Positions 11,445-22,449 of a stretch of 64,000 nucleotides of DNA are shown one piece after another (the stretch's first letter is position 1; every line of letters starts with the position of its first letter). Both the position numbers and the translations under genes were made by a program. Where the stretch lies: positions 242,196,343 to 242,260,342 of the forward strand of contig CM068372.1 in the NCBI GenBank assembly GCA_034769895.1. The letters run 5' to 3'. Origin of the DNA: Magicicada septendecula (taxonomy: Eukaryota; Arthropoda; Insecta; Hemiptera; Cicadidae). The notes beneath the pieces are model-generated. The model had not been told where the DNA came from and searched no databases. It was given only the letters and a program-made list of their open reading frames with translations.

Positions 11445-11962
11445 TACGGCCTCGGCTGTTACGTCAACTAGGGTGTAGCGTTATTTTGTCATAAGTCCGG
11501 TCAAACTGATATCTTTAACATTATAAAAATTCCCGGTTTTAACGTCACTAAATATTGTACTAGTCTGTTATGGCGTCAAAAATTTCTCAGATATTTTACT
11601 CTAAATTTCATATAAACGTATATATGTGCGCTACACCCATGGCTACAGACATACATTGTATGCAAGCGATAAGCACTGTAACAGGACCGCCGGCATCAGC
11701 CGGTGTCTGGCGACTGACATGTCTCCCCACCACTCTCACCGGGTCAGTAGCACTGCGCATCTCGAGGCTATTGTTCACGCCACGCTGTTACAGTATTTAC
11801 TGTACAGTATTGTTTACACGTAGTCTCGTCTCTGTTTTTGGTTGTTATTGTTTCTGTGTCTGCTCGTACTGTGACAGTTTCTTTTGTGTGTTTTATAACT
11901 TAAGTTTCGGTAGCCACTGTTATAGAATTTTATACGTAGGTCTACATTTTTATATAGTAATC

Positions 11963-13472
11963 ATGGCAAGTTCTAGTACAAAAAGAAAGGTTCTGTTTTT
12001 TCAAGAGAAAGTACGTGTAATTAGATCATATGAAAGCGGACGTAAAATAGCTGATATATGTCGTGAGTTTGGTTTAGTGAATTCTACTGTAGGTTCAATT
12101 TTAAAAAACAAGGACAAAATTTTAAAAAAATTTGAGGAAGATGGAGAAAAAATTAACAAAATTAGGAAATGCGAACATGGTGATGTGGATGCAGCATTAT
12201 TGAAATGGTTCAAACAGTGTCGATGTTCAGATATTCCTGTGAGTGGACCAATTCTGAAAGAGAAAGCTACAGAATTCGGAAAATTGTTTGGTAGTGATTT
12301 TACATGCTCGAATGGATGACTAGATCGATTTAAGGCCCGACACTCGATTTCCTTTGCAAAAATTTGTGGTGAGGCAAAATGCGTAGATCTGAACGTTACA
12401 GGCGATTGGGTGCGTAATACTTGGCCAGAAATTAGACGATCATATAAAGATGACGACATCTTTAATGGAGATGAAGCCGGAATTTTTTATAAATTAACTC
12501 CAGATAAGACTTTCAAATTTAAAAATGAAAAGTGCGTTGGTGGGAAGCTCTCTAAACAAAGAGTTACAGTTTTGTTTGTGCGAACATGACGGGAACCGAA
12601 AAAAGGAAACTTTTAGTTATCGGGAAAAGTTTGCATCCTAGATGTTTTAAAAACATCAAAAAACTTCCTGTAAGTTACACTGCCAACAAAAAAGCGTGGA
12701 TGACTTCTAGTATTTCTAAGATGAACTAAGAAAGTGGGATAAAGAACTGTCATTGAAAAACAGAAAAATTCTACTTCTAGTTGACAAATGTGCAGCCCAT
12801 CCAAAGTTAAATTTGACAAACATTAATCTGGTCTTCATACCGGCCAACTGTACGAGTGTCCTGCAACCTATGGACCAAGGCGTCATTAGAAGCCTAAAGT
12901 GTCACTACCGCAAGCAACTTTAAAAAAAAATTATTTTCTGTATGGACACGGCACAACCTGCCACAATTTCACTCTTAGATGCAATACAATTCCTAGACGA
13001 CTCTTGGAAGAGTGTAACACAGAAGAAGATAGCGAAATGCTTTAGTAAAGCACAACTCGTACATGAAAAATTACCCAATGATGACGAAGACGATGACTTG
13101 CCGCTCTCGGAGTGGATTAAGAAATTCGACGTAAATGAATTTGGAAATGAACTTGATTCCTATGCATCAGTGGATGACCAAGTAGAAACATTCCAATTGT
13201 TGAGTGACGCAGAAATTATCGCAGAAGTAAAAAACATAGAAGCAGAAGATAGTGTTGAAGAAGATGCTGAGCAAGAGGAGGATGCCGACATCATTTGTCC
13301 GACAGTACAGGAAGCAATGAGAGCCGCCGAAACTCTTTCACGATTTTACTGCTTTAGAGAGACGTCTGACGACACGTTCAATGCAGCGCAGCATCTCCAC
13401 AGCACAACAGAAAGAATTTATTTTTCAGAAAGGAGCGTTCAAAAGAAAATTACGGATTACTTTCGACAGTAA
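11963..13472 (+). pseudogene. Tigger-like transposase (inactivated)
   Basis: The ATG at 11963 fits the family start (MASSSTKRKVL). The first 60 residues form a Psq/CENP-B-type helix-turn-helix, followed by a second DNA-binding region (KWFKQCRCSDIPVSGP). The catalytic acidic residues can be found at NGDEAG (Asp codon 12470), LLLVDKCAAHP (Asp codon 12783; family Asn replaced by Lys) and LQPMDQG (Asp codon 12873), the DDD pattern of Tigger/pogo. The C-terminal part (12942-13472) is acidic and ends in ITDYFRQ. Lesions are TGA at 12317-12319, a frameshift near 12577, a second near 12716-12720, and TAA at 12921-12923. The protein would cut and join DNA at TA sites in the nucleus, but this copy cannot encode it whole. 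Confidence 0.9.
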
Positions 13473-13714
13473 GCCTAAATGTAAGTTACATGTACTTTCT
13501 TTTTGATCTTTTAAAATATTCTTCATGCTGTTTGTATAAATGAAATGCAGTTTGTAAACTTTAGAATAAATATCATGAATAATGTTAATAATGCAAAGAT
13601 CTTTTTTTTATTTCTCCTTCCTTACTAGTGATTAAAAAGGGTCTTTTATAACGACTCTTTTATAACGTCACTCGGACATAACATCATTATTTTTTTGGTC
13701 CCTTCAATGACGTT

Positions 13715-13731
13715 ATAACCAAGTTCCACTG
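13715..13731 (-). repeat. Right terminal inverted repeat of the Tigger element
   Basis: ATAACCAAGTTCCACTG is the exact inverse of the left end and is followed by TA. Confidence 0.9.
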
Positions 13732-14877
13732 TATTGTCAAACTGTAATCTACTGTTTACACGGTTTAATAGTGCTTTTACTTTTACGTGAATTACTACGT
13801 AATTCAACACACAGAAACACTGAAGTTCTGCTTTAATTAATACTAATACAGCTGCATAATTTCTGCAGTGTTTTATAATTACATTACAACACATTTATGT
13901 AAGCTTTAATTTAATATTCTTGGCATAACAAAGGATACAAATATACGTTTCCATGATCTTTTACCTTTTGAATTTACAATACTAAGATTGCTATCTCTTC
14001 TCATTTAGATGATCTGTAGGTTCATCTCTTTCATGCTTTCCCAAACTTCTTTCTGCCAGTGATACTACTACATACTAGTCTGTCTATGCAGCAATTTTTA
14101 CAAGCTGTTTCTTTCCCAGTTCCATCACTACCTCTTCCAATTCTTTCCAAATACTTTAATCATTGCTTATTAGTTTCCCAAACTACACCCTTTAAATCTT
14201 AAAATCTGCACCTTCAAAACTTTGATTCTTTGTTTGTGACTCTCATTAGGGATCATACTACATAAAAGTAAAAGAAGAGAGTGTTCTTTGTGGTTACAGA
14301 GAAGAAATTAAAAAAAAGCATGCAGTATCAGAAAAAGATAGTCAAATGAAGACCCAATGATAAAAACCTCCTGAAATACACAGACTTTTAAATAAAACAT
14401 TGTACATTCTTACAGTATTCCTCATACAGTATAATAAGGAGAAATGATATTCTATACAATTTGTTTATGGTAGAAAAAAGTAGTATGTTTCCTCATTCAC
14501 ATGGTAGTAACCTCTTTTTTATCTAGAATTATCTAATCATTCCACTATAGGCATTTGCTTACATCTCACTGACCTTAGATATGCTTAAAAGTTACAAGAC
14601 TTGTAACTATATAATAACAGATATATTTTCAGGGCGCCTGGACTGAAATCTGCTATACAAGCAATGTTAAATGTCAAGGAACACTTTCTCCTAAACTATT
14701 AGTATTAGACAACTGTTTTTCTTCTGTAGCTTATTATATGGTTTTAACAGTTTGTACCATAGAGATTTCAGGATGTTTGCATTTTTGTCGATATCAACTT
14801 ATTCTATCTGAAGAATTAATAACACATTTCTCCACTGTTTTACAACATAAAATTCATTCACCTGGGATATGATAAAT
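13732..14877. other. Intergenic AT-rich DNA
   Basis: About 1.1 kb between the Tigger element and the repeat field. I see no coding frame longer than chance, no RNA gene and no element ends. Confidence 0.5.
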
Positions 14878-15341
14878 ATCGGTATGGAGAACCATACATG
14901 ACTTCCATATTCTAAGATTTATATTTAAAATCATATTCGAAATGAAATATTTCTATAGAAACTACTTCTTTCTACTTATTGCTTCAGCCTTAACCACAGT
15001 ACTGTGGTCACTAACGTATACCACCTCACATTTTCGCACTCGATTTTCACTGATGATGGCAGTCGATGGCACTGCGTGAAAAGTCTGGTTTTTCAGAAAA
15101 CATTGGACTAAAGCTAAACAGCCCGGGAAGGAATTTTAACAAAGAACTACTTCTTTGTTGCCGATAACGTAGTACACATATACAAAATTCTCCCCTCTCC
15201 CTTCAACTATAATTTTCATTTATAGAAAATTACCCCCACCCCGTTCACCTAACCTCTTCATTTATAGATATTTCATCTACGTTTCTACAGTGGATTATTA
15301 TGAGCTTCTTATCAGGATACTTTATTTATCAAAATTAAGTA
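14878..15341 (+). repeat. L block 1 (long form), start of the repeat field
   Basis: The first copy of the 5' flanking block. It starts with ATCGGTATGGAGAACCATAC, a 6-bp stem hairpin with AGAA loop, and then ACTTCCATATTC. The palindrome ACCACAGTACTGTGGT is intact near 14995. The block is cut by the pogo-like insertion: its last bases resume at 18789 (TA, then CTTTACTC). It is more diverged from the other long L blocks than they are from each other. Confidence 0.88.
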
Positions 15342-15358
15342 AGGTAGGGTGGGGCAAG
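15342..15358 (+). repeat. Left terminal inverted repeat of the pogo-like element
   Basis: AGGTAGGGTGGGGCAAG, 17 bp, is identical to the inverted right end. Confidence 0.93.
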
Positions 15359-15379
15359 TGCAGGTTTGGGGCAAGTGCA
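15351..15379 (+). promoter_or_regulatory. Left subterminal GGGGCAAGTGCA motifs
   Basis: Two direct copies of GGGGCAAGTGCA lie at 15351-15362 and 15368-15379. Related forms follow at 15729-15740 (GGGGCTAGTGCA) and near 15702, 15755 and 15776 in both orientations. Repeated subterminal motifs of this kind are typical transposase binding sites; binding itself is inference. Confidence 0.65.
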
Positions 15380-15613
15380 TCTTCTGGCTATAATACTGTA
15401 ATGCCGATCGGTAGTGTGCTGCTACCTACTGTGTTTCATAGTAACTAGGTTTCCAGTCGGTTCTTGCGTGCTGCGTCAACAGTTCAGTTGTTTCTCGAGT
15501 TGTGAGTCGTTGGCGCGTAAATGCTTTTGTCTAACCTATAAAGTCAAGTTAACAGTAGAAAAGTGAATTGCAAATAATACGTTGGTAAACTGAAGTTTGA
15601 ACTTTAAAATTTG

Positions 15614-15869
15614 GTGAGTAGTATTACATTTCAGTTAATTTTAACACACTACTTTTTAATTTATGGATATTTCATTAAAATTATGTATTTTTGTATGGGC
15701 TGCACTTTCCCCATCAAATATTGCCTTTGGGGCTAGTGCAGTTCAATCAGGAGGGGGAAGTGCAACCTATAGTACGCACTTGCCTCGAGTGTAGTCTATA
15801 GTGCGAACTTACCTCAAGTCATAAAATGAAATGAAGAAAACTTACACATTCTTTTTCTTCTCTTTCTAG
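15614..15869 (+). other. Possible 5' UTR intron of the transposase gene
   Basis: A good donor (TTG|GTGAGTA, GT at 15614) and a pyrimidine-rich acceptor ending CTTTCTAG at 15869 frame 256 bp directly upstream of the transposase ATG at 15880. It is predicted from splice-site sequence only. Confidence 0.5.
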
Positions 15870-15879
15870 GAACGTGAAT

Positions 15880-17950
15880 ATGGTACGTACATATGTGCAT
15901 AAAAGTAATAGAGGCAGTGCGTACAATCAAGAAACGTTACAAATGGCTATTGAATTAGTAAAAACAGGTCAGTTAACAATTTACAGAGCCAGCAAAACAT
16001 ACAACATTCCAAAAAATACATTAGCCGATCATGTTAAGGGTAGAAGAGGGCAGAAAAGTAATTCTTATGGCAGACCTACGGATATTCGTTTGCAAGAAGA
16101 AACAGTCCTTGCTGATGGGATTCATACTATGGAGAAATGGGGATTTGGCCTGTCAAGGAGAGAGGTATTGAATGTTGTTGCTGACTACGTTAGATGCAAT
16201 AATATTAAAACGCAATTTAAAAACGGTGTTCCTGGAGAGGACTGGTTTTTAACCCTTAAACGTAGGCACAAACTTTCCATAAAAACTCCACAAACTGTGG
16301 AATATGCAAGAAAAAAATGTTTAGATCCATTCGTTATATATGAATATTTTGATTTACTTGAAAAAACATTACAGGATCTGAAGTTGGAAAACAAACCATG
16401 TCAGATATGGAATCTGGATGAAAGTAGCTTTTGTTCGGACCCTTCAAAGACTAAAATTGTAGGACAACGAGGAATTCTTGCAACTCGCACCACTAGCGGC
16501 CCAGGCAAAGACAACACCACAGTTGTAATGTGTTGCAGTGCAAGTGGGGCCAAAGCACCACCATTAATTATTTTTAAAGGAAAAAATATGTGGGATCAGT
16601 GGCTTGCACCAGCAGGTATTGAGTATCCGCGTACCATGTATGCAGCTACAAAAAAGGGCTGGATGGAAAGTACAGTATTTAAAAACTACTTTCAGAAATG
16701 TATTTTAACGTCAATTGGGGAGGAACGCCCAGTTTTGATTATTTATGATGGTCATACAACACACGTTGGGTTAGATGTAATCCAAATTGCAAAGAATAAT
16801 GATGTTACCATATTAAAACTTCCACCACATACTAGCCACTTGTTGCAGCCCTTAGATCTATCTGTTTTTAAATCGCTTAAGTCACGTTGGGATGCTAAAT
16901 TGGTAGAATGGCAAAGAAGAAATGTGGGTACTAAAATTCCCAAATCTATATTTTCAAAATTAATTGATGAAATCTGGACTGAAACAACACCAGAATTACT
17001 TGCTAGTGGTTTCGTCAAAGCTGGAATTTGCCCATTTCAGAAAAATGTTATACCAAAAGATAGATTTGATCCTCAAGCTTTGAAGCGATGGGAAAGTAGC
17101 AAGGCTGAAGGTTTCCTCCCAGTTGAACCAGTAGCTGCTACGGTAGATGTTGAAACATTTGCTGAAAATAATACATTCACTCAAGGAGGCAACTGTAGTA
17201 AAATTTCAGATGATGTGCCTCAGATACTAAATATGCCCAGCACGCCTGTTGCAAATACGCAAACTTATAAGACGTCTTTTGAAGAGCTGCTATTGCAGTC
17301 AACTAAACGGGACAAGCCTTTAGGTCAACAGAAACGGAAACGAGTTTGCACAGGAGCTGAAGTAATAACACAGAAAGAAGTTGAACAGATTATTATGGAA
17401 GAAAATATTACAAATAAACCTCAGGCTTCCAAAAAGCAACTAAAATCATCAATCAAGAGAAAAGTACAAAAATCTAAAAAAACCGAGATTAGTAGTTCAG
17501 ACGAAAGCGATACTGAAACATGGAAAAGTGATGAGAGTGAAAATTGTTTTTCAGAATTTAATGACTCGGAAGATGATGACTTAGAAAATATTATGAACCC
17601 GAATGAACATCAGAATAAATCTGTGGAACCAAAACAGTCAGAAAACAACAAACAAAATGATGTAAACTTATTGGATATCCACGAAGGGGATTTTGTTCTG
17701 GCGAAATTTCCGGGGAAAAAGAAAATTTATACATGTGTGTTGTATTACTGAAATAATATGTGATGAAGAAGCTGAAGTTACTTGTTTGAGAAAATTAAAA
17801 AATCCGTTTGAGTTTAGGTTAAAAGAAAGTGATACATGTTCAATAATGTTGTGTGAAATTTTAGAAAAACTTGAAACGCCAAAAATTGTTAAAGTTGGCA
17901 AATACGATAAATATGTGTTTAGTAAAGCAGTGAATGTTTGTGAATTGTAA
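15880..17950 (+). CDS. Pogo/Tigger-like DD35D transposase, C-terminal frameshift
   Basis: The ATG at 15880 opens 623 codons to a TGA at 17749-17751. Residues about 14-58 are a Psq-type helix-turn-helix, followed by a CENP-B-type DNA-binding region to about 140. The DDE_1 catalytic core has Asp at about 180 (WNLDES), 290 (YDGHTTH) and 326 (LQPLD), with 35 residues between the last two. Residues about 480-590 are basic and then strongly acidic (SSSDESDTE, NDSEDDD). The C-terminus begins a module GDFVLAKFPGKKKIYTC and then stops, but another frame continues it from about 17745 to the TAA at 17948-17950 with VTCLRKLKNPF and ETPKIVKVG, so a one-base shift near 17735-17750 has split a Tudor/SH3-like end. 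The catalytic part looks intact and could be functional, but without the last 65 or so residues. It is nuclear and excises and inserts the element at TA. Confidence 0.9.
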
Positions 17951-18554
17951 AAAGAGAAATTTTAATTTAATTTAATTTTTGTAAATTGACTTTATTTGAA
18001 ATTTTGATCGTTTGTTATTATTATTTTTTAATTAATAGTTTAAAAGATTTTAAATTTATGCTTTTTACAGTTCACATATGTAATTTATTTTAACTTAATA
18101 ATAAACCTTACTTACTTAAAATTGTGAAATTTAAATTAAAATAAATTAATTTTATTTTTAATTTTTATTTTTATTTCATTTAAGTTAATTAACTTATGTT
18201 AATATGATTTTTAAGGTAACTTAAGAACGTTCTAACTTTATATTTTCGAAGATAAACATTTATTTTTCCGTGAAAATGTTTTGGATTTTTTTAATTTTAT
18301 GACTATGATTTTTATGGCAATTTATTGTACTTTTTTGATTTTTTGTATTTATATGATTTTATAACAATTATAAGTTAAAGTTCTTTCTGGTTCAATGGTC
18401 TTTCATTTTTCCTTCATTTGAAAGTTTGTAGCAAGTTAACGGGTTACACTTCATAGATTTCTGTTAGCAAGTAATCTGAAACACATTTAAAAGATTGTAT
18501 TGCACTAGCCTCCTATTTATAGTAAAGCAATATATGAGTAATAACAGCACAATA

Positions 18555-18586
18555 TGCACTTGCCCCATATGCAAGGGGCAAGAGCA
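18555..18586 (-). promoter_or_regulatory. Right subterminal GGGGCAAGTGCA motifs
   Basis: TGCACTTGCCCC at 18555-18566 is the inverse of the left motif, and GGGGCAAGAGCA at 18575-18586 is a near copy in direct orientation. TGCACTAGCCTCC at 18501-18513 mirrors the variant near 15729. Confidence 0.65.
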
Positions 18587-18771
18587 GACTGACGTCATCT
18601 TAACAAACATTTATGAATATAAAAAAATGTATGTACATTATCCATCCAAGGAATAGTGAATCCAAATTAGAATATAATAAGCTTGTAAACACACAAAAAA
18701 ACATTCCTACTCATTACATTTTATAGACCACACACAAATTCGAACTTCAACTTTTCAATTCCTAGGTCGGT

Positions 18772-18788
18772 CTTGCCCCACCCTACCT
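18772..18788 (-). repeat. Right terminal inverted repeat of the pogo-like element
   Basis: CTTGCCCCACCCTACCT, followed by the duplicated TA and the resumed L block (CTTTACTC). Confidence 0.93.
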
Positions 18789-18790
18789 TA

Positions 18791-20708
18791 CTTTACTCTT
18801 GTTTAAAACATAAAATGTTGCAGGTAAAGTACCCTTATCTCTTAACTGATCTTCACCAAAATCAATAGACCTTAAGTCCTCTACAATGCAGGGATGCATG
18901 CAAAAAAATATTTGATTCTGTTTGAATGTGCGGCAGTTATCGTTCGTCATGGAAACATTTCTCTTGTTACAACATAAAATGTTGCAGGTAAACTACCCCT
19001 TTCCCTTAACCGATCTTCACGAAAATCAGTAGGCCTTGAGTTCTCTACAACTCAGGAAAGTATGCAAAAAATTATTTGTTTTCTCTTTGAATTTACGGCA
19101 GTTATCTTTCATCAAAAAAATTACCCTTCTTAAAACATAAAATGTTGCTGGTGAACTACCCCTTTCCCTTAACCGATCTTCAACAAAATCAACAAACCTT
19201 GAGTTCTCTGTAATTCAAAAAGGTATGCAAAAATGTAGTTGATTCTGTTTGAATTTACGGCAGTTATCGTTCGTCATATAAAAAATTATACATGTTAAAA
19301 CATAAAATGTTGCTGGTAAACTACCCCTTTCCCTTAACCGATATTCAACAGAATCAACAGACCTTGAATTCTCTTTAATTCAAAAAGGTATGCAAAACAT
19401 TATTTGATTTTATTTGAATATGCAGCAGTTATCGTTCGTCATAGACAAAATTACCCTTTTTAAAACATAAAACGTTGCAGGTAAAGTACCCTATTCCCTT
19501 AACTGATCGTCGCCAAAAACAATAGGTCTTGAGAACTCTAAAATTCAGGGCTGTATGCGAAACATTATTTGATTCTGTTTGAATTTGTGGCTATTATCGT
19601 TTACCATAGAAAAAATTACCCTTGATAAAAAACCGTTGCAGGTAAACTACGCCTTTCCCTAAACCGATCTTCACCAAAAACGATATGTGTTGAGTACTCT
19701 ACAATTCAGGCCTGTATGCAAACAATTATTTGATTCTGTTTGAATTTGCGGCAGTTATCGTTCGTCATAGAAAAAATTACCCTTGTTAAAACATAAAATG
19801 TTGCAGGTAAACTACCCCTTTCCCTTAACCGATCTTCAACAAAATCAACAGACCTTGAGTTCTGTATAATTCAAAAAGGTATGCAGAAGAGTAGTTGATT
19901 CTGTTTGAATTTGCGGCTGTTATCGTTTGCCATAGAAAATACCCTTGTTAAAACATAAAATGTTGCAGGTAAACTACCCTATTCCCTTAACCGATCTTCA
20001 CCAAAACCAACATGTCTTGAGAACTCTACAATTGAGGGCTGTATGCAAAACATTATTTGATTCTCTTTGAACTTACGGCAGTTATCGTTTGTCATAGAAA
20101 AAATTACCCTTGTTAAAACATAAAACGTTGCAGGTAAACTACCCCTTTCCCTTAACCGATCTTCAACAAAATCAACAGACCTTGAGTTCTGTATAATTCA
20201 AAGAGGTATGCAGAAGAGTAGATGATTCTGTTTGAATTTGCGGCTGTTAACGTTTGCCATAGAAAATACCCTTGTTAAAACATAAAATGTTGCAGGTAAA
20301 CTACCCTATTCCCTTAACCGATCTTCACCAAAACCAACAGGTCTTGAGAAGTCTACAATTCAGGGCTGCATGCAAAACATTATTTGATTCTCTTTGAATT
20401 TATGGCAGTTATCGTTTGTCATAGAAAAAATTACCCTTGTTAAAACATAAAACGTTGCAGGTAAACTACCCTATTCCCTTAACCGATCTTCACCAAAACC
20501 AACAGGGCTTGAGAACTCAACAATTCAGGGCTGTATGCAAAACATTATTTGATTCTCTTTGAATTTGCGGCTGTTATCATTTGCCATAGAAAATACCCTT
20601 GATAAGACAAAAAATGTGGCAGGTAAACTACCCCTTTCCCTTAACCGATCTTCACCAAAAACAATAGGTCTTGAGAACTCTACAAATCAGAGCTGTATGC
20701 AAAACATT
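18791..20708 (+). repeat. Monomer run M1
   Basis: About 12 monomers. A typical monomer contains GTAAACTACCCCTTTCCC, TTAACCGATCTTCACC, TATTTGATTCTGTTTGAATT and GTTATCGTTTGCCATAG in that order. These are the most diverged monomers of the field, as expected at an array edge. Two length types alternate: one with TTAAAACATAAAACGTT and one lacking the ACATAAA part. Confidence 0.92.
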
Positions 20709-20974
20709 ACGGCTGTTTGTGGAACCATTCGGTTACAGCAAACTCTACCTCAGCGTCCGATTTGAACCACCGTCCTTTTAGTGATTCCTTAAAAAAAATT
20801 TAAGATAAGATTTTTGCCTACCCATTCATTAACTACTAGCTTCGCCGGTAAGCAAATTGATGTCCATTTTTTCGGCTTGCACGCGTTATGTCGGTGTGGG
20901 TTTCGGCACTTTCCATTTAAAAAGCGTGCAAACGTAAGAAAATAAACATGAGTGAGGCCAGAAATAACGTGAAT
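20709..20974. other. Single-copy insert in the repeat field
   Basis: About 265 bp, more GC-balanced, with no other copy in the window. It interrupts a monomer after GCAAAACATTA. It contains TCCGATTTGAACCACC, which inverted resembles a tRNA-type B box, but no A box was found. It may be captured host DNA or a fragment of another element. Confidence 0.6.
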
Positions 20975-21006
20975 TGTGTGTGTGTCTGTGTGTGTGTGTG
21001 TGTGTC
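20975..21006 (+). repeat. TG microsatellite
   Basis: A TG repeat of about 30 bases with one TC interruption. It sits between the single-copy insert and an AT-rich block (21007-21161) that also occurs inside the short L blocks at 27.3, 31.0 and 34.5 kb. Confidence 0.9.
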
Positions 21007-21161
21007 TTACCTGCCTTTTTATTGCTGTATTAAATGAAAAATATTATTACATTAAAATGAAAAAATTATAATTTTATTGCCTGGCAACAAAATTATTTTA
21101 TTTTTAACAATTACCATTGTTTAAAAAGTTTAAATAAATTTTCAAGTACTTTACTCTTGTT
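21007..21161 (+). repeat. AT-rich L-type segment
   Basis: It begins CTTACCTGCCTTTTTATTGC and ends TTTTCAAGTACTTTACTC. The same segment forms the right half of the short L blocks, where it follows the CAGCCAAACAGCCAG sequence instead of the TG repeat. Confidence 0.85.
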
Positions 21162-21800
21162 AAAACGTAAAAGGTTGCAGGTAAACTACCCCTTCCCCTT
21201 AACCGATCTTCGCCAAAATCGAAAGTCCTTGAGACCTCTACAATTCAGGGACGTATGCAAAAAATTATTTGATTCTGTTTGAATTTGCGGCTGTTATCGT
21301 TTGCCATAGAAAATACCCTTGTTAAAAAAACGTTGCAGGTAAACTACCCCTTTCCCTCAACCGATCTTCACCAAAAACAATAGGTCTTGAGAACTCTACA
21401 ATTTAGGGCTGTATGCAAATAATCTTTTGATTCTGTTTGAATTTGCGGCTGTTATCGTTTGCCACAGGAAATACCCTTGTTAAAACATAAAACGTTACAG
21501 GTAAACTACCCCTTTCCCTTAACCGATCTTCACCAAAAACAATAGGTCTTGAGAACTCTACAATTCAGGGCGGCATACGAAACATTATTTAATTCTGTTT
21601 GAATTTCCGGCTGTTATCGTTTGCCAAAAAAAAATTTTCCCTTGTTAAAAAAAAACCGTTGCAGGTAAACTACCCCTTTCCCCCAACCGATCTTCACCAA
21701 AAACAATAGGTCGTGAGTACTCTACAAATCAGGGCTGTATGCAAAAAATTATTTGATTTTGTTTGAATTTGCGGCAGTTATCATTTGCCATAGAAAAAAA
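21162..21800 (+). repeat. Monomer run M2
   Basis: About four monomers between the AT-rich segment and the first R block. Confidence 0.9.
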
Positions 21801-21970
21801 ATCTACACACAGACAGACAGACACACACACAGACAGACACACACACAGACACTTTTCGGAAAACGACTTTTTTTCATTTTTTGAGTGTAGTACAAACAGA
21901 ATCTGCAATAATCTCGAACATGATTTTTTTTGCCATCACCATACTTCCATTCCTTAAGGAATATGGAAGT
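21801..21970 (+). repeat. R block 1 (microsatellite and end palindrome)
   Basis: It starts ATCTAC, runs into an ACAG/AC microsatellite (about 21805-21850), then CTTTTCGGAAAACGAC, and ends in the near-palindrome built on TCCATTCCTTAAGGAATATGGA. The last bases, GAATATGGAAGT, are the inverse of the L-block start. Confidence 0.9.
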
Positions 21971-21974
21971 AAAA

Positions 21975-22268
21975 ATCGGTATGGAGAACCATACATGACT
22001 TCCATATTCTAAGATTTATATTTAAAATCATTTTCAGCCAAACAGCCAGGGAAGGAATTTTAACAAAAAAATACTCTTTCTTGCCAATAACGTAGTACAC
22101 ATATAAAAAATATTATCCCCTCCCCCTTCAACTATAATTTTGATTTATAGAAAATTACCCCCAGCCCATTCAACTAGCCTCTTCATTTATAGATATTTCA
22201 TCTACGTTTCTACAGTGGATTATTAAGATCTTATCAGGATACTTTATCAAAATTAAGTACTTTACTCA
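21975..22268 (+). repeat. L block 2 (medium form)
   Basis: It starts with the GTATGGAGAACCATAC hairpin four bases after R1, so two units meet head to tail. The middle of the long form is deleted: it runs from AAAATCATTTTCAGCC directly to GCCAGGGAAGGAATTTT. Confidence 0.88.
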
Positions 22269-22449
22269 TGTTACAACAAAAAATGTTTCAGGTAAACTGC
22301 CCTTTCCCCGTAACCGATCTTCACCAAAATCAACAGACATTGAGTTCTCTATAGCTCAGGCACATATGTAAAAAATTATTTGATTCTGTTTGAATTTACG
22401 GCAGTTATGGTTCGTCATATAAAAAATTACCCATGTTAAAACATAAAAC
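22269..22449 (+). repeat. Monomer run M3
   Basis: A single monomer, ending abruptly inside ACATAAAAC where the C block begins. The same junction is found at all five C blocks. Confidence 0.88.

Larger units (their letters stand above)
11428..13731 (+). mobile_element. Tigger-type (pogo superfamily) DNA transposon, dead copy
   Basis: This 2,304-bp element has inverted ends CAGTGGAACTTGGTTAT and is flanked by TA on each side (11426-11427 and 13732-13733), as expected for Tc1/mariner-pogo insertion. Inside, AACGTCAC-type motifs occur near both ends (11541-11548 and 13664-13671) and may be transposase binding sites. It carries a single degraded CENP-B-like transposase in the plus direction. About 530 bp lie before the transposase start and 260 bp after its stop. 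Confidence 0.93.
15342..18788 (+). mobile_element. Pogo/Tigger-like DNA transposon inserted in the repeat field
   Basis: This 3,447-bp element has inverted ends AGGTAGGGTGGGGCAAG and TA on both sides (15340-15341 and 18789-18790). The sequence on either side joins to a continuous L block when the element and one TA are removed; many uninterrupted copies exist later in the window (for example near 37245-37258). The element encodes one large transposase on the plus strand. The region 17951-18540 is very AT-rich and noncoding. The single C-terminal frameshift and good ends suggest it is much younger than the Tigger element at 11428. Confidence 0.95.

Noticed and set aside
11570..11962. N-terminal extension of the Tigger transposase frame
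   Set aside because: The open frame extends upstream by chance; the family start is the ATG at 11963 and the upstream residues are not transposase-like.
20740..20775. B-box-like sequence (inverted GATTTGAACCACC) suggesting a tRNA gene or SINE
   Set aside because: No A box at suitable distance and no cloverleaf could be drawn; at best a SINE remnant.
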